Shown here one piece after another: positions 17,729 through 28,237 of a stretch of DNA of 64,000 nucleotides; the stretch's first letter is position 1, and each line of letters begins with the position of its first letter. Made by a program: the position numbers and the translations under genes. This DNA is from Actinoplanes teichomyceticus ATCC 31121 (GTDB lineage Bacteria > Actinomycetota > Actinomycetes > Mycobacteriales > Micromonosporaceae), in NCBI RefSeq assembly GCF_003711105.1, contig NZ_CP023865.1:7175001-7239000 (forward strand). Direction: 5' to 3'. The notes beneath the pieces were generated by a model. That model saw only the letters and a list, made by a program, of their open reading frames with translations, did not search any database and was not told the origin of the DNA.

Positions 17729-18828
17729 CTCGAGGCGTCCAGCGCCTGCGTCACGTCCGCGATCAGGTCGGCGGTGTCCTCGATGCCGCAGGAGAACCGC
17801 ACGAAGCCGGGCGCCGTGTCGTCGCCGAACTGGGCGCGCCGGTCGGCCGTGGTGTGCACGCCGCCGAACGAGGTGGCCGCGAAGACCAGCCGGGCCGCCT
17901 GCAGGAACCGGGCCACCCGCTCGGCGCTGCCGAGGTCGAACGCGACGATGCCGGGGATCCGGCGCATCTGCCGGCTGGCCACCGGGTACGACGGGTCGGA
18001 CGGCAGCCCCGGCCAGCGCACCCCGGTCACGTCGGAGCGCCCGGCCAGCAGTTCGGCGAGCGCCGCCGCGTTCTGGCTCTGCCGGGCCAGCCGCAGGTCC
18101 ATGGTGGCGATCGAACGGTGCGCCAGCCAGCAGTCGAACGCGCCGGGCACGCCCCCGGTCAGCTTGCGCCAGTCCGCCACCCGGGCCAGCAGCTGCGGGT
18201 CGCGCGCCGCCACGTAGCCGAGCAGCAGGTCGGAGTGCCCGGTCAGGGCCTTGGTGCCGGACGCCACGACCAGGTCCGCGCCCAGCGCGAGCGGGGTCTG
18301 CCCGAGCGGTGTGGCCGCGGTGTTGTCCACCGCCAGCAGCGCTCCGGCGGCGTGCGCGGCGTCGGCCAGCGCCTGGATGTCGGCGACGTCCAGACCGGGG
18401 TTGGCCGGGGTCTCCAGCATCACCAGCCGCAGCCCGGTGAAGTCCGGGTACGGCCCGGCGGTGGGCACCAGCACCGTCGAGACGCCCAGGTCGGCGAGCG
18501 CGCCGCGGGCGAACGCACGTACCGGGAAATAGCCGTCGCCGGGCAGCGCGACCCGGTCGCCGGCCTTGACCAGCGCCAGCAGCATCGCCGTGACGGCCGC
18601 CTGGCCGCTGGCGAAGGCCAGCGCCGGGCCGCCCTCCAGCTCGCCGATGGCGGCCTCCAGGGCCTCGCGGGTGGGGTGCTCGGTCCGGGCGTAGCCGTTC
18701 TCCCCCGGCCCGGTCACCGGGTCCAGGTGGTACGGCGCGGCGAAGACCGGCCCGGGCAGGAACGGCTCGCCGACCACGGGGGCGGGCAGGCCGGCGTGCA
18801 CCGATCGGGTGCCGTCTGAATAGGTCAC
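17725..18828 (-). CDS. Cystathionine gamma-lyase-type PLP enzyme (Cys/Met metabolism family)
   Basis: A 367-residue fold-type I PLP enzyme. The family features are [15 protein letters not shown] early on, [14 protein letters not shown], the VDNTAATP aspartate loop, the PLP-Lys segment [15 protein letters not shown], and [10 protein letters not shown] near the end. It is probably a cystathionine gamma-lyase or gamma-synthase; substrate choice within the family cannot be read from motifs. The GTG at 18828 overlaps the gpsA stop as GTGA, placing it in a plsC-gpsA-lyase-zinc-ribbon operon. Confidence 0.85.
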   Translation of the reverse strand: MTYSDGTRSVHAGLPAPVVGEPFLPGPVFAAPYHLDPVTGPGENGYARTEHPTREALEAAIGELEGGPALAFASGQAAVTAMLLALVKAGDRVALPGDGYFPVRAFARGALADLGVSTVLVPTAGPYPDFTGLRLVMLETPANPGLDVADIQALADAAHAAGALLAVDNTAATPLGQTPLALGADLVVASGTKALTGHSDLLLGYVAARDPQLLARVADWRKLTGGVPGAFDCWLAHRSIATMDLRLARQSQNAAALAELLAGRSDVTGVRWPGLPSDPSYPVASRQMRRIPGIVAFDLGSAERVARFLQAARLVFAATSFGGVHTTADRRAQFGDDTAPGFVRFSCGIEDTADLIADVTQALDASR

Positions 18829-19817
18829 TCGGGTTTCATCTCTCGTGTCATCAACAGTTTGACCGCGACCCGGGGGTCCGCGCCCTCGTGGCAGACCTTC
18901 TCCACCTGCTCGACGATCGGCATCTCGACGCCGTGCAGGCGAGCCAGGTCGCGGATGGACAGGCAGCTCTTGACGCCCTCGGCGGTCTGCCGGGTGGCCG
19001 CCTGCGCCTGTTCCAGGCTCTCGCCACGGCCCAGGTGCTCGCCGAACGTGCGGTTGCGCGACAGCCGGGAGGAGCAGGAGGCGACCAGGTCGCCGAGGCC
19101 GGCCAGGCCGGCGAAGGTGAGCGGGTCGGCGCCGAGGGCCACCCCGAGGCGGGAGGTCTCGGCCAGGCCGCGGGTGATCAGCGACGCCTTGGTGTTGTCC
19201 CCGAGCCCGATCGCCGAGGCCATCCCGTAGGCCAGCGCGATCACGTTCTTCACCGCGCCGCCGAGCTCGCAGCCGAGCACGTCGTCGCTGGTGTACGGCC
19301 GGAAGTACGGCGTGGCCAGGGCGTGCTGCACCTGGCGGGCGCGGTCCTCGTCGGTGCACGCCACCACGGTCGCGGTGGGCTGCTCCGCGGCGATCTCGGG
19401 GGCCAGGTTGGGGCCGGAGACCACCACCACCCGCTCCGCCGCGACCCCGGCGGTCTCCACGATCACCTCGCTCATCCGCTTGAGCGTGCCCAGCTCGATG
19501 CCCTTCATCAGGGAGATGACCGTGGCGTCCGGCGGGAACGAGCCGGCCCAGTCGGCGAGGTTGCCGCGCAGCGTCTGGGACGGCACCGCGATGGCGATCA
19601 GCTCCGCGCCGTCGACCGCCTCGGCCAACTCGGTGGTGGCGGTGACCCGCTTGGACAGCCGTACCCCGGGCAGCGAGCCCTCGTTGCCGTGCTGGTCCCG
19701 GATCTCCGCGGCCACCGCCTCCCGCCGGGCCCGTATGGTCACGTCCGAGCCGGCGTCGCCGAGCACCTTGGCGAACGCCGTGCCCCAGGCTCCGGATCCG
19801 ATGACGGCCACCCTCAT
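18825..19817 (-). CDS. gpsA: Glycerol-3-phosphate dehydrogenase [NAD(P)+]
   Basis: Supplies sn-glycerol-3-phosphate for phospholipids. The 330 residues start [16 protein letters not shown] (nucleotide-binding Gly motif). They carry [10 protein letters not shown], the catalytic-Lys segment [13 protein letters not shown], and [20 protein letters not shown]. The ATG at 19817 overlaps the plsC stop (ATGA). Pairing with an acyltransferase fits a phospholipid operon. Confidence 0.96.
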   Translation of the reverse strand: MRVAVIGSGAWGTAFAKVLGDAGSDVTIRARREAVAAEIRDQHGNEGSLPGVRLSKRVTATTELAEAVDGAELIAIAVPSQTLRGNLADWAGSFPPDATVISLMKGIELGTLKRMSEVIVETAGVAAERVVVVSGPNLAPEIAAEQPTATVVACTDEDRARQVQHALATPYFRPYTSDDVLGCELGGAVKNVIALAYGMASAIGLGDNTKASLITRGLAETSRLGVALGADPLTFAGLAGLGDLVASCSSRLSRNRTFGEHLGRGESLEQAQAATRQTAEGVKSCLSIRDLARLHGVEMPIVEQVEKVCHEGADPRVAVKLLMTREMKPE

Positions 19818-20539
19818 GACGCGTCCTCCGAGGTCGAGGCCCGCCGCGCGGGCCGTGCGTAGAGCGCCGGCGGTTCGCCGTCGCGGATCGTGCCGAGCAG
19901 GTCCCGGATGTCCAGCATGATCTTCTCGGTCATCTCCTCGAGGACCGCGCGGGACGGCTCCGCCCCGGCCCAGCGGCTCAGGTCGACCGGGTCCCCGGTG
20001 GTGACGGTCACGGCCGCCCGGGTGAACTTCAGCTTGTTGGTACGCGGGTCGAACACCCGCTGTGCGCCCCAGTTCGCGATCGGCACCACCGGCGCCCCGG
20101 TGAGCAGGGCGAGCCGCGCCGCGCCGGTCTTGCCGCGCATCGGCCACAGGTCGGGGTGCCGGGTCGTGGTGCCCTCCGGGTAGATCACCACGGCGCCGCC
20201 CTCCCGCAGCGCGGCGACCAGCGTCTCCAGTGACTTGACCGCTTCCACGCTGCCCCGCTCGACCGGCACCTGTCGGGTGCGGACCAGCAGCGGCCCGATG
20301 ATCGGCACCCGCCAGAGGCTGGCCTTGCCGAGGAACCGGGGCCAGCGGCCAGCCCGGTAGATGTAGTGCGCGACGACCAGCGGGTCGAAGTGCGAGACGT
20401 GGTTCGGGACGAGGATCACACCACCGGACTGCGGAAGCTTCTCCATCCGCAGCCAGGTCCGTCTGGTCCAGACCGTCATGAGGGGCACCACCAGCATCAC
20501 CGCGAAACGCTGCCAGAACCCGAGCCTGTGCTGCGCCAC
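19814..20539 (-). CDS. 1-acyl-sn-glycerol-3-phosphate acyltransferase (PlsC-like)
   Basis: A 241-residue membrane-associated acyltransferase with the catalytic NHVSHFDP block near residue 46, the [11 protein letters not shown] block, and [25 protein letters not shown]. The N-terminal hydrophobic segment (about residues 8-23) probably anchors it to the membrane. GTG start at 20539 after GGGGGA. It is first in the operon with gpsA. Confidence 0.9.
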   Translation of the reverse strand: MAQHRLGFWQRFAVMLVVPLMTVWTRRTWLRMEKLPQSGGVILVPNHVSHFDPLVVAHYIYRAGRWPRFLGKASLWRVPIIGPLLVRTRQVPVERGSVEAVKSLETLVAALREGGAVVIYPEGTTTRHPDLWPMRGKTGAARLALLTGAPVVPIANWGAQRVFDPRTNKLKFTRAAVTVTTGDPVDLSRWAGAEPSRAVLEEMTEKIMLDIRDLLGTIRDGEPPALYARPARRASTSEDAS

Positions 20540-20660
20540 GGCATCCCCCGTCCCTCGATAGGCGACCTCGTCGCCCGTTCACCTGCGACGAAATCATGCC
20601 CCGTCCCAGCCCGCCGTACCAGGCAGGGGTATTGCCGGACACCTCAGGCAGACTGGCTGG

Positions 20661-21311
20661 GTGGTGCGGAAGTGGATGACGGTGATCCCGGTGAAGCGGC
20701 TGGACGCGGCCAAGAGCCGGCTGCGGGGCGCGGTGCCGGTGGAACGGCATCCGGAGCTGGCGCTGGCGATGGTGTGCGACACCGTGGCCGCGGTGCTGGC
20801 CGCCACGACGGTCGCCGGGCTGATCGTGGTGACCTCGGACCCGGTGGTGGCCGAGGCCGTACGCGGACTGGGCGCCGAGGTGGCGCCGGATCCCGGCGCC
20901 GGGCTCAACGCGGCGCTGCGGTTCGGCGCGGACGAGGTGGCCGGGCCGGCCGCGCACCGCGCGGTGCTGACCGGTGACCTGCCCGCGTTGCGGCCGGAGC
21001 AGCTGGACGCGGCGCTTCGCGCCGTGCACGGCCGCGGTTTCGTGCCGGATGCCGCCGGCACCGGCACCGTGCTGCTCGCCGTGCCTCCGGCGCAGCCGCT
21101 CGACCCGCGCTTCGGGCCGCACTCGGCGGCCGCGCACCGCGCCTCCGGGGCGACCGCCCTGACCGGGGACTGGCCGGGCCTGCGACAGGACGTGGACACC
21201 GCCGCGGACCTGCACGCGGTGCTCGGTCTGGGGGCCGGCGAGCGGACCGGCGCGCTGCTGCGTGATCTCGGACTCAGCCGGGCCTGCGCGCCGGCCGGCT
21301 GCGCCGGGTAG
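20661..21311 (+). CDS. fbiD: Phosphoenolpyruvate (2-phospholactate) guanylyltransferase, F420 biosynthesis
   Basis: Nucleotidyltransferase of the CofC/FbiD family, 216 residues, activating a three-carbon phosphate with GTP in coenzyme F420 synthesis. It shows [16 protein letters not shown] at the N-terminus, [14 protein letters not shown] in the middle and [15 protein letters not shown] at the end. In mycobacteria the orthologue sits between gpsA and ppk and uses phosphoenolpyruvate. The start is GTG at 20661, with GTG 20664 as an alternative; no strong ribosome site is seen. It is divergent from plsC. Confidence 0.88.
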   Translation: MVRKWMTVIPVKRLDAAKSRLRGAVPVERHPELALAMVCDTVAAVLAATTVAGLIVVTSDPVVAEAVRGLGAEVAPDPGAGLNAALRFGADEVAGPAAHRAVLTGDLPALRPEQLDAALRAVHGRGFVPDAAGTGTVLLAVPPAQPLDPRFGPHSAAAHRASGATALTGDWPGLRQDVDTAADLHAVLGLGAGERTGALLRDLGLSRACAPAGCAG

Positions 21312-21321
21312 CGTCTGCACC

Positions 21322-21519
21322 ATGCAGGGCACCATCGCCACCTTCGACGCGGGCACCCGCAGCGGCACGCTGCTGCTCGACGACGGCTCTGAACTGGCCT
21401 TCGGGGCGGAGGCGTTCGCCCGGTCCGGGCTGCGCCTGCTGCGACTGGGGCAACGCGTCTCGATCGAAGCGGAACCGGACGGGCGGGTATGCCGCGTGTT
21501 AATTCCTGGCATCGTCTGA
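21322..21519 (+). CDS. Small cold-shock-domain-like protein
   Basis: A 65-residue protein with the cold-shock OB layout: [25 protein letters not shown], then [16 protein letters not shown]. The RNP1 and RNP2 aromatic residues of CspA (KGFGFI, VFVHF) are missing: RSGTLLL and LAFGA stand in their places. Nucleic-acid binding is therefore doubtful. The ATG at 21322 is 10 bases after fbiD, probably co-transcribed. Confidence 0.7.
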   Translation: MQGTIATFDAGTRSGTLLLDDGSELAFGAEAFARSGLRLLRLGQRVSIEAEPDGRVCRVLIPGIV

Positions 21520-21574
21520 GTTGATCATCCGGTAGTTCGTTTCACGTTCCGCGGGAAGCGGCAATGATGGACCC

Positions 21575-23848
21575 ATGAACCCGCCCCGGACCCCCGAGAG
21601 CCGTCGGCGTGCCCCGAACGGTCGCTTCCTTGCCCGGCCCGCGCCCGCCGACGCCGTCGATGTGACTGAACCGAATGCCGATCCGGTCCGGACCGATCCG
21701 GTGGCGCCCGTGGTGGAGGTGGCGGTGGACAGCACCGAGGTGGCGAAGAGCCCGGCGGAGACCGATCCCGCCCAGGATTACCACCTTCCCGACGACCGTT
21801 TCCTGAACCGGGAGCTGTCCTGGCTCGATTTCAACGCGCGGGTGCTGGCCCTGGCCGAGGACCCGGGCACCCCGCTGCTGGAGCGGGCGAAATTCCTGGC
21901 CATCTTCGCCAGCAATCTCGACGAGTTCTACATGGTCCGGGTGGCCGGCCTGAAGCGCCGGTTGAGCGCCGGCCTGCCGGTCCGCGGCGGGGACCGCTCC
22001 CCGCTGCGACACCAGATCGAGATGATCACCGAGCGTACGGCCGACCTGGTCACCCGGCACGCCGCCTGCTTCGCCGACGAGGTCCGGCCGAAACTGGCCG
22101 CCGAGGGCATCGAGCTGGTCAGCTGGAAGGAGCTGGACGCGCCGGAGCAGGGCCGGCTGCGCACGTTCTTCCGGGAGAAGGTGTTCCCGGTGCTCACCCC
22201 GCTCGCGGTGGACCCGGCGCACCCGTTCCCGTACATCTCCAGCCGCTCGCTGAACCTCGCGGTGGCGCTGCGCTACCCGGACGGCGACAACCCGGAGCTG
22301 TTCGCCCGGATCAAGGTGCCGAACAACGTGTCCCGCTTCGTGACCGTGCAGAACGACAGTCGCGGGGTGCGCTTCCTGCCCATCGAGGAGCTGATCGCCA
22401 ACCATCTCGACCAGCTCTTCCCGGGTATGCAGATCCTGGAGACGCACGCGTTCCGGGTCACCCGCAACGCCGAGCTGGAGGTCGACGAGGACCGCGACGA
22501 GGACCTGTTGCAGGCGCTGGAACGGGAGCTGGCGCAGCGCCGGTTCGGCCCGCCGGTCCGGCTGGAGGTGGCCGCCTCGATCAGCGACCACGTGCTGGAC
22601 CTGCTGGTCCGTGAGCTCGACATGGACAGTCACGACGTGCTGCGGGTGCCCGGGCTGCTCGACCTCTCCGGGCTGTGGCAGGTCTTCGGCGAGTGCGACC
22701 GGGACGATCTGAAGGACCGCCCGTTCGTCCCGGCCACCCATCCGCAGCTGGCCGACGGCGAGGTGCCGCGCAGCGTGTTCAACCGGCTGCGCGAGTCGGA
22801 CATCCTGGTGCACCACCCGTACCACTCGTTCTCGACGAGCGTGCAGCGGTTCATCGAGCAGGCCGCCGCCGACCCGCACGTGCTGGCGATCAAGCAGACG
22901 CTCTACCGCACGTCGGGTGACTCGCCGATCGTGGACGCCCTGGTCGACGCGGCCGCCGCCGGCAAGCAGGTGGTGGTGCTGGTCGAGGTGAAGGCCCGGT
23001 TCGACGAGGTGGCCAACATCGCCTGGGCGCGCACCCTGGAGCGGGCCGGCTGCCACGTGGTCTACGGCCTGGTCGGGCTCAAGACGCACTGCAAGACCGC
23101 GCTGGTGGTCCGCCAGGAGGGCAACCAGCTGCGGCGGTACTGCCACATCGGCACCGGCAACTACCACCCCAAGACCGCCCGGCTCTACGAGGACTTCGGC
23201 ATGCTGACCGCCGACCCCGAGGTGGGCGCGGACGTCACCGACCTGTTCAACGTGCTCACCGGGTACAGCCGCCAGACCACGTACCGGCGGCTGCTGGTGG
23301 CCCCGCACGGGGTGCGCCGGGGCCTGCTGGAGCGGCTCGAGGAGCAGGCCCGGATCGCTCGGGCCGGCGGCGAGGCGCTGGTGCAGTTCAAGGTGAACTC
23401 GCTGGTCGACGAGGAGACCACGGACGCGCTCTACCGCGCCTCGCAGGACGGCGTGAAGATCGACCTGGTGATCCGCGGGATGTGCGCGGTGCGCCCGGGC
23501 GTGCCCGGCCTGTCGGAGAACATCCGGGTCCGTTCGATCGTCGGCCGGTTCCTGGAACACTCCCGGATCTTCCGGTTCGGCGCCGGCGACGACGCCGAGT
23601 ACTGGATGGGCTCGGCCGACCTGATGCACCGCAACCTGGACCGCCGGGTGGAGGCCCTGGTCAAGGTGACCCTGCCGTCGGCGCGCGAGGAGATGCGCAA
23701 CGTCCTGGAGCTGTCCATGGCCGACGAGACCGAGGGCTGGGACCTCGACGGTGACGGCGTGTGGCACCGCAACGTGGGCAAGCCCGGCAAGCCGCAGGTC
23801 CACCTGCAGGAGGCGCTGCTGCGGCGGGTCATCGGCAAGGGGAGCTGA
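21575..23848 (+). CDS. ppk: Polyphosphate kinase 1
   Basis: Reversible polymerisation of ATP gamma-phosphate into polyphosphate. The 757-residue protein has a disordered N-terminal extension of about 65 residues, then [28 protein letters not shown], the VHHPYHSF block, and the LKTHCK segment with the autophosphorylated His near residue 505. [21 protein letters not shown] and a C-terminal phospholipase-D-like half follow. Its TGA overlaps the next ATG by one base. ppk-mutT1 adjacency is conserved in mycobacteria. Confidence 0.97.
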   Translation: MNPPRTPESRRRAPNGRFLARPAPADAVDVTEPNADPVRTDPVAPVVEVAVDSTEVAKSPAETDPAQDYHLPDDRFLNRELSWLDFNARVLALAEDPGTPLLERAKFLAIFASNLDEFYMVRVAGLKRRLSAGLPVRGGDRSPLRHQIEMITERTADLVTRHAACFADEVRPKLAAEGIELVSWKELDAPEQGRLRTFFREKVFPVLTPLAVDPAHPFPYISSRSLNLAVALRYPDGDNPELFARIKVPNNVSRFVTVQNDSRGVRFLPIEELIANHLDQLFPGMQILETHAFRVTRNAELEVDEDRDEDLLQALERELAQRRFGPPVRLEVAASISDHVLDLLVRELDMDSHDVLRVPGLLDLSGLWQVFGECDRDDLKDRPFVPATHPQLADGEVPRSVFNRLRESDILVHHPYHSFSTSVQRFIEQAAADPHVLAIKQTLYRTSGDSPIVDALVDAAAAGKQVVVLVEVKARFDEVANIAWARTLERAGCHVVYGLVGLKTHCKTALVVRQEGNQLRRYCHIGTGNYHPKTARLYEDFGMLTADPEVGADVTDLFNVLTGYSRQTTYRRLLVAPHGVRRGLLERLEEQARIARAGGEALVQFKVNSLVDEETTDALYRASQDGVKIDLVIRGMCAVRPGVPGLSENIRVRSIVGRFLEHSRIFRFGAGDDAEYWMGSADLMHRNLDRRVEALVKVTLPSAREEMRNVLELSMADETEGWDLDGDGVWHRNVGKPGKPQVHLQEALLRRVIGKGS

Positions 23849-24726
23849 TGCCCGAACCGGTACACGCCGCGGGCGGGGTCCTGTACCGCCCCGGCCCGGG
23901 CGGTGTGCCCGAGATCTGCCTGGTGCACCGCCCCCGGTACGACGACTGGAGCCTGCCCAAGGGCAAGATCTCCGGCGACGAGCCGGCGCTGGCCGCCGCG
24001 GTCCGGGAGGTGACCGAGGAGACCGGTGTCGCGGGTATGCCGGAGTTCGAGCTGCCCGAGGTGGCGTACCGGCTGCCGGACGGGCGGCCGAAGACGGTGC
24101 GGTTCTGGCTGATGCGCGCCGCCGGCGCCGGCCCGGTGCACGACACCGCCGAGGTGGACGCGCTGGCCTGGCTGCCGCTGCCGGAGGCCGCCGGGCGGCT
24201 GACCTATCCGGACGAGCGGCCGCTGCTGGACGTGGTGGCCGCCCTGCCGCCGATCACGTCGGTGGTGGCGCTGGTCCGGCACGCGCACGCCGGTGAACGC
24301 AAGCACTGGTCCGGTCCGGACTCGCTGCGCCCGCTCAGCCCGAAGGGGCGCCGGCAGGCCGAACGGGTCGCGCAGCGACTGGCCACGTTCGGCCCGCGAC
24401 GGCTGATCGCGGCCACCCCGCTGCGCTGCACGCAGACCCTGCAACCGCTGGCCACGGCGACCCGGATGCCGATCGTGGTGGACAACGCGTTCGCCGAACC
24501 GGAGCCGATGTCCGACCTGCCCGCCCGGCTCGCCGCGGCCCGCGCCCGGCTGGCCGAGGTGCGCGACGCGGGCCGGGTGGTGGTGTGCAGCCAGGGCAAG
24601 GTGATGCCGCCCCTGCTGGCGCTGCTGAACGGCGACGCGGACCCGGCGCGGTACCACACCCGCAAGGGCGAGGGCTGGCTGCTCACCTGGTCCGGCGAGA
24701 GGCTGCTCGGGTCGTCGCACTGGTGA
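23848..24726 (+). CDS. mutT1: MutT1-type Nudix hydrolase fused to a histidine phosphatase
   Basis: A two-domain, 292-residue protein. The Nudix box lies in the N-terminal half (GDEPALAAAVREVTEETGV). The C-terminal half is a phosphoglycerate-mutase-like domain with the RHAHAGE phospho-His motif. The architecture and position after ppk match mycobacterial MutT1, which hydrolyses 8-oxo-GTP/dGTP and diadenosine polyphosphates. Starting at the ATG 23848 removes about 29 residues of the open frame that lie inside ppk. Confidence 0.9.
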   Translation: MPEPVHAAGGVLYRPGPGGVPEICLVHRPRYDDWSLPKGKISGDEPALAAAVREVTEETGVAGMPEFELPEVAYRLPDGRPKTVRFWLMRAAGAGPVHDTAEVDALAWLPLPEAAGRLTYPDERPLLDVVAALPPITSVVALVRHAHAGERKHWSGPDSLRPLSPKGRRQAERVAQRLATFGPRRLIAATPLRCTQTLQPLATATRMPIVVDNAFAEPEPMSDLPARLAAARARLAEVRDAGRVVVCSQGKVMPPLLALLNGDADPARYHTRKGEGWLLTWSGERLLGSSHW

Positions 24727-25102
24727 CCGCGGCGACCTGGTCGGCCCGCCAGAACCCGACCAGGTCGCCGGTGAGCCAGCGGGCCCGCCACAGCTCGTCC
24801 CGGCGCGGCTCCCAGTCCCGGTAGGGCAGCAGGGCGGCGCGCCAGCTCAGCACCCCGGCCAGGTACCAGCCGTAGAGCGGGATCGCGCCGGCCAGCCCGT
24901 CCCGGGCACGGTAGGAGGTCCGGGGGGCGTAGCCGGCCACCGCCAGGCCGCACCAGCCGCAGGTGATCAACCAGTCCAGCGCCGGCCGTCCGGTCGCCCG
25001 CTCGGCCAGGTCGCCGAGGGTCCACCCGGGCACGACCGCCATCGCGAACAGGGCGGCGGCGATGCTCGCGCGGGCGACCAGGCCTCTCGGTCCGCGTCCC
25101 AT
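24683..25102 (-). CDS. Small membrane protein of unknown function
   Basis: A 139-residue protein with three or four hydrophobic segments (about residues 10-30, 42-58, 70-92) and a basic C-terminal tail with YRDWEPRRDELWRARWLTGD. No family recognised. Its last 44 bases are antisense to the end of mutT1. The codon pattern looks coding, but support is only moderate. Confidence 0.5.
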   Translation of the reverse strand: MGRGPRGLVARASIAAALFAMAVVPGWTLGDLAERATGRPALDWLITCGWCGLAVAGYAPRTSYRARDGLAGAIPLYGWYLAGVLSWRAALLPYRDWEPRRDELWRARWLTGDLVGFWRADQVAAVTSATTRAASRRTR

Positions 25103-25145
25103 GCCCGGACGCTAGAACCGCCGGGCGGTCCGCCCGCGCGGAACG

Positions 25146-25174
25146 AAAAGGCGTCCACCGTACGGGTGGACGCC
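25146..25174 (-). terminator. Intrinsic terminator of hupB
   Basis: Read on the minus strand, a 10-bp perfect stem (GGCGTCCACC/GGTGGACGCC, 5-base loop) is followed by TTTTCG. It lies 17 bases after the hupB stop. Confidence 0.9.
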
Positions 25175-25191
25175 TCGTCGCTACCTCTTGC

Positions 25192-25962
25192 TCAGCGCGC
25201 CTTGCGGTTCGACGCGGCCCGCGCCGTCGCCGCGCCCTTGGCCCGGGCCGGCGCGGCGGCCGGGGCGGCGTTCTTGCGGGTGCTCTTCTTCGCCGGCGCG
25301 GCCTTGGCCGTGGTGCTCTTCTTGTTCGCCGCCGCGGTGGTCTTCGTGGCCGTGCTCTTCTTGGTGGCGGTGGCCGTGGTCTTCTTCGCCGCCGCCGAGG
25401 TCGTGGTCGTCTTCTTGGCGGCCGTGTTCTTGGTGGCGGCGGTGGTGTTCTTCGTGGCGGCGGTGGTGTTCTTGGCGGCGGTGGCCTTCGTGGCGGTGTT
25501 CTTCGCCGGCGCCGCCTTGGTGGCCGCGGACTTCTTGGTCGCGGTGGTCTTCGCCGGCGCCGCCGCCTTGGAGGTGGCCGCCGCCTTCTTGCCCGCGGTG
25601 GCCGTGCTCTTGGCCGCGGTGGCCGCGCTCTTCTTCGCGGCCGCCCCGGTCGTGGCGGTCTTCTTGGCCGTGGCCGCCTTGGCCGGCTTCCCGCTGGCCA
25701 CGAGTTCCCGGAAGGTGTTGCCGGGCCGGAATGCGGCAACCGACGTCTTCTTGACCTTCACCGGCTCGCCGGTTCGCGGATTCCGCGCCGTGCGCGCATT
25801 GCGCGTGCGCTTCTCCCAGGATCCGAAGCCGGTGAGGGAGACCTTGTCACCCTTGGCGACGGCGTTCTGCACCTCACTGATGAACGCGTCCAGCGCAATC
25901 GTCGCCGTCTTCTTGTCGCCCAGCTTGACGGCGAGCGCCTCAATGAGCTCGGCCTTGTTCAC
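25192..25962 (-). CDS. hupB: HU-type nucleoid protein with Lys/Ala-rich C-terminal tail
   Basis: DNA-binding histone-like protein of 256 residues. Residues 1-90 are a normal HU domain (MNKAELIEALAVKLGDKK, GFGSWEKRTR, RNPRTGEPVKVKK). The remaining about 160 residues are KKTAT, AAKNTTAATK and PAKKS-type repeats resembling eukaryotic H1 tails, the HupB/HupS architecture of actinobacteria. The tail is longer than in mycobacteria. It is likely monocistronic with its own terminator. Confidence 0.95.
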   Translation of the reverse strand: MNKAELIEALAVKLGDKKTATIALDAFISEVQNAVAKGDKVSLTGFGSWEKRTRNARTARNPRTGEPVKVKKTSVAAFRPGNTFRELVASGKPAKAATAKKTATTGAAAKKSAATAAKSTATAGKKAAATSKAAAPAKTTATKKSAATKAAPAKNTATKATAAKNTTAATKNTTAATKNTAAKKTTTTSAAAKKTTATATKKSTATKTTAAANKKSTTAKAAPAKKSTRKNAAPAAAPARAKGAATARAASNRKAR

Positions 25963-26075
25963 GGTTTCCTCCCGGACGTGAGAACTGGCCCGTCGCAGGC
26001 CATTCTGCGCGCACGGTATGCCCTGTGACCTGGAGACACAAACATTGGTGGCAAAAATCCGTTGTGTCCCAACGA

Positions 26076-26111
26076 AATTCGCCCCCGTCGGCGACCCGAC
26101 GGGGGCGAATT
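26076..26111 (-). terminator. Terminator-like hairpin after leuD
   Basis: AATTCGCCCCCGTCG and its complement form a perfect 15-bp stem with a 6-base loop, starting 12 bases past the leuD stop. On the minus strand it continues TTTCG. Confidence 0.8.
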
Positions 26112-26123
26112 CAACGGCGAAGC

Positions 26124-26714
26124 CTAAGAAACGACGACCGGCTTGAAAGCCGGGCGGCCCTTCTCGTACGCGGTAATGGCGTCCTCGTGGCGCAACGTCA
26201 GTCCGATGTCGTCAAGCCCCTCCATGAGGCGCCAACGGCTGAAATCGTCGATGGGGAACGGGTAGGCCGCGTCGTCCACGCGCACCACGCGTTCGGCCAG
26301 ATCGACGGTTATCCGCTTCTGCGGCTCGCTCTCGGCGAGGTCCCAGAGGCTTTCCACCACCTTCTGGTCCAGCTGCACCGGGAGCAGGCCCTCCTTGAGC
26401 GCGTTGCCCCGGAAGATGTCGCCGAACCGGGCCGCGATCACGACCTTGAAGCCCCAGTCGCGCAGCGCCCAGACCGCGTGCTGCCGGGACGAGCCGGTGC
26501 CGAAGTTCGGCCCGGCCACCAGAATGGTCGCGCCGGCGTGGGCCGGGTTGTGCAGCACGAAGCCCGGGTCCTCACGCCAGGCGCTGAACAGGCCGTCCTC
26601 GAAGCCGGTCCGGGTGACCCGCTTCAGGTAGACCGCCGGGATGATCTGGTCGGTGTCCACATCGGAGCGGCGCAGCGGCATGATCTTGCCGAGGTGGGTG
26701 ACGAACTTGTCCAT
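26124..26714 (-). CDS. leuD: 3-isopropylmalate dehydratase small subunit
   Basis: Small (swivel-domain) subunit of isopropylmalate/citramalate isomerase, 196 residues. [22 protein letters not shown] and [17 protein letters not shown] are diagnostic. The ATG at 26714 has GGAGAAGG upstream; the frame's 34-residue extension reads into leuC. It works with LeuC in leucine synthesis and, given cimA in this window, in the citramalate route to 2-oxobutyrate. Confidence 0.97.
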   Translation of the reverse strand: MDKFVTHLGKIMPLRRSDVDTDQIIPAVYLKRVTRTGFEDGLFSAWREDPGFVLHNPAHAGATILVAGPNFGTGSSRQHAVWALRDWGFKVVIAARFGDIFRGNALKEGLLPVQLDQKVVESLWDLAESEPQKRITVDLAERVVRVDDAAYPFPIDDFSRWRLMEGLDDIGLTLRHEDAITAYEKGRPAFKPVVVS

Positions 26715-26733
26715 GACTACCTTCTCCCCCTGA

Positions 26734-28188
26734 TCAGAGGTCGGCCGGAGCGGCCAGCTTGCCGACCACCGCGGTGGCGGCGGCGACCTGCGGCGAGACC
26801 AGGTGGGTACGGCCACCCTTGCCCTGCCGGCCCTCGAAGTTGCGGTTGGAGGTCGACGCCGCGCGCTGCCCGGGGCTGAGCGTGTCCGGGTTCATGCCGA
26901 GGCACATCGAGCAGCCGGCGAACCGCCACTCGGCGCCCGCGTCGATGAAAATCTTGTCCAGGCCCTCGGCCTCGGCCTGCTCGCGCACCTGGTACGAGCC
27001 CGGGACGATCATCATCCGGACCCCGTCGGCGACCTTGCGGCCGCGGATCACGTCGGCCGCGGCACGCAGGTCCTCCAGCCGGCCATTGGTGCACGAGCCG
27101 ACGAACACCACGTCCACCGGGACGTCGCGGAACGGCGTGCCCGGGGTCAGCCCCATGTACGCCAGCGCGCGCTCGGCGGCGCCCCGCTCCACCTCGTCCA
27201 GGAAGTCCTGCGGGTCCGGCACCACACCGTCGAGCGCGGCGCCCTGGCCCGGGTTGGTGCCCCAGGTGATGAACGGGCTGATCTTCGAGGCGTCCAGGAT
27301 GATCTCGGTGTCGTACTCGGCGCCCTCGTCGGTGGCGAGGGTCTTCCAGTACGCGACCGCGGCGTCCCAGTCCGCGCCCCGCGGCGCGTGCTTACGGCCG
27401 GAGAGGTAGTCGAACGTGGTCTCGTCCGGCGCGATCATGCCGGCCTTGGCGCCCCACTCGATCGACATGTTGCAGATCGTCATCCGGCCCTCCATGGAGA
27501 GCTTGCGGATCGCCTCACCGCGGTACTCCACGATGTGGCCGTTGCCGCCGCCGGTGCCGGTCTGCGTGATCAGCGCGAGGATCAGGTCCTTCGCGCTCAC
27601 GCCCGGCCGCAGCTCGCCGACGACCGTGACGGCCATCGTCTTCGGCTTCGACTGCGGCAGCGTCTGGGTCGCGAGCACGTGCTCGACCTCGCTGGTGCCG
27701 ATACCGAAGGCCAGCGCGCCGAACGCGCCGTGGGTCGCGGTGTGCGAGTCGCCGCAGACGATCGTCATGCCCGGCTGGGTGAGGCCGAGCTGCGGACCGA
27801 TCACGTGCACGATGCCCTGGTTCACGTCACCGAGCGGGCGGATCTCCACCCCGAACTCGGCGCAGTTCTTCCGCAGCGTCTCGATCTGGGTGCGGGAGAC
27901 CGTGTCCGCGATGGTCAGCAGCTCACCGCGGCGGGTGTTGAACGAGGGATCCGCGTACCCGGTCGGGGTGTTGTGGTCCTCCGTCGCGAGCGTGAGGTCG
28001 GTCCGGCGCACGCGTCGGCCGGCCATCCGCAGACCGTCGAACGCCTGCGGACTGGTGACCTCGTGCAGCAGGTGCAGGTCGATGAAGAGCAGGTCGGGCT
28101 CACCCTCGGCCGTGCGCACCACGTGGTCATCCCAGACCTTCTCGGCCAGGGTCCTGGGTTTCCCGCTCTGGGGAGTGACTCCCACCAT
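26734..28188 (-). CDS. leuC: 3-isopropylmalate dehydratase large subunit
   Basis: [4Fe-4S] aconitase-superfamily subunit of 484 residues. The cluster ligands appear as [14 protein letters not shown] and [42 protein letters not shown] is the other conserved block. It is divergently transcribed from an NdgR-type regulator whose intergenic region is only about 50 bases, and co-transcribed with leuD. Confidence 0.97.
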   Translation of the reverse strand: MVGVTPQSGKPRTLAEKVWDDHVVRTAEGEPDLLFIDLHLLHEVTSPQAFDGLRMAGRRVRRTDLTLATEDHNTPTGYADPSFNTRRGELLTIADTVSRTQIETLRKNCAEFGVEIRPLGDVNQGIVHVIGPQLGLTQPGMTIVCGDSHTATHGAFGALAFGIGTSEVEHVLATQTLPQSKPKTMAVTVVGELRPGVSAKDLILALITQTGTGGGNGHIVEYRGEAIRKLSMEGRMTICNMSIEWGAKAGMIAPDETTFDYLSGRKHAPRGADWDAAVAYWKTLATDEGAEYDTEIILDASKISPFITWGTNPGQGAALDGVVPDPQDFLDEVERGAAERALAYMGLTPGTPFRDVPVDVVFVGSCTNGRLEDLRAAADVIRGRKVADGVRMMIVPGSYQVREQAEAEGLDKIFIDAGAEWRFAGCSMCLGMNPDTLSPGQRAASTSNRNFEGRQGKGGRTHLVSPQVAAATAVVGKLAAPADL

Positions 28189-28201
28189 CTGGACATCCTA
28201 A

Positions 28202-28211
28202 ATTCTGGAAT
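28202..28211. promoter_or_regulatory. Possible operator between leuC and the IclR-type regulator
   Basis: ATTC-TG-GAAT, a 10-base near-perfect palindrome, lies in the roughly 50-base space shared by the leuC and regulator starts. IclR-family regulators bind short palindromes in such divergent promoters; the match is suggestive only. Confidence 0.35.
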
Positions 28212-28237
28212 GTATGTTTCGGCTTGTGGGACACAGT

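Noticed and set aside
18829..19359. Longer start for the cystathionine-lyase-like gene
   Set aside because: The extension lies antisense-free but wholly inside gpsA in another frame; the GTG overlapping the gpsA stop is the coupled start.
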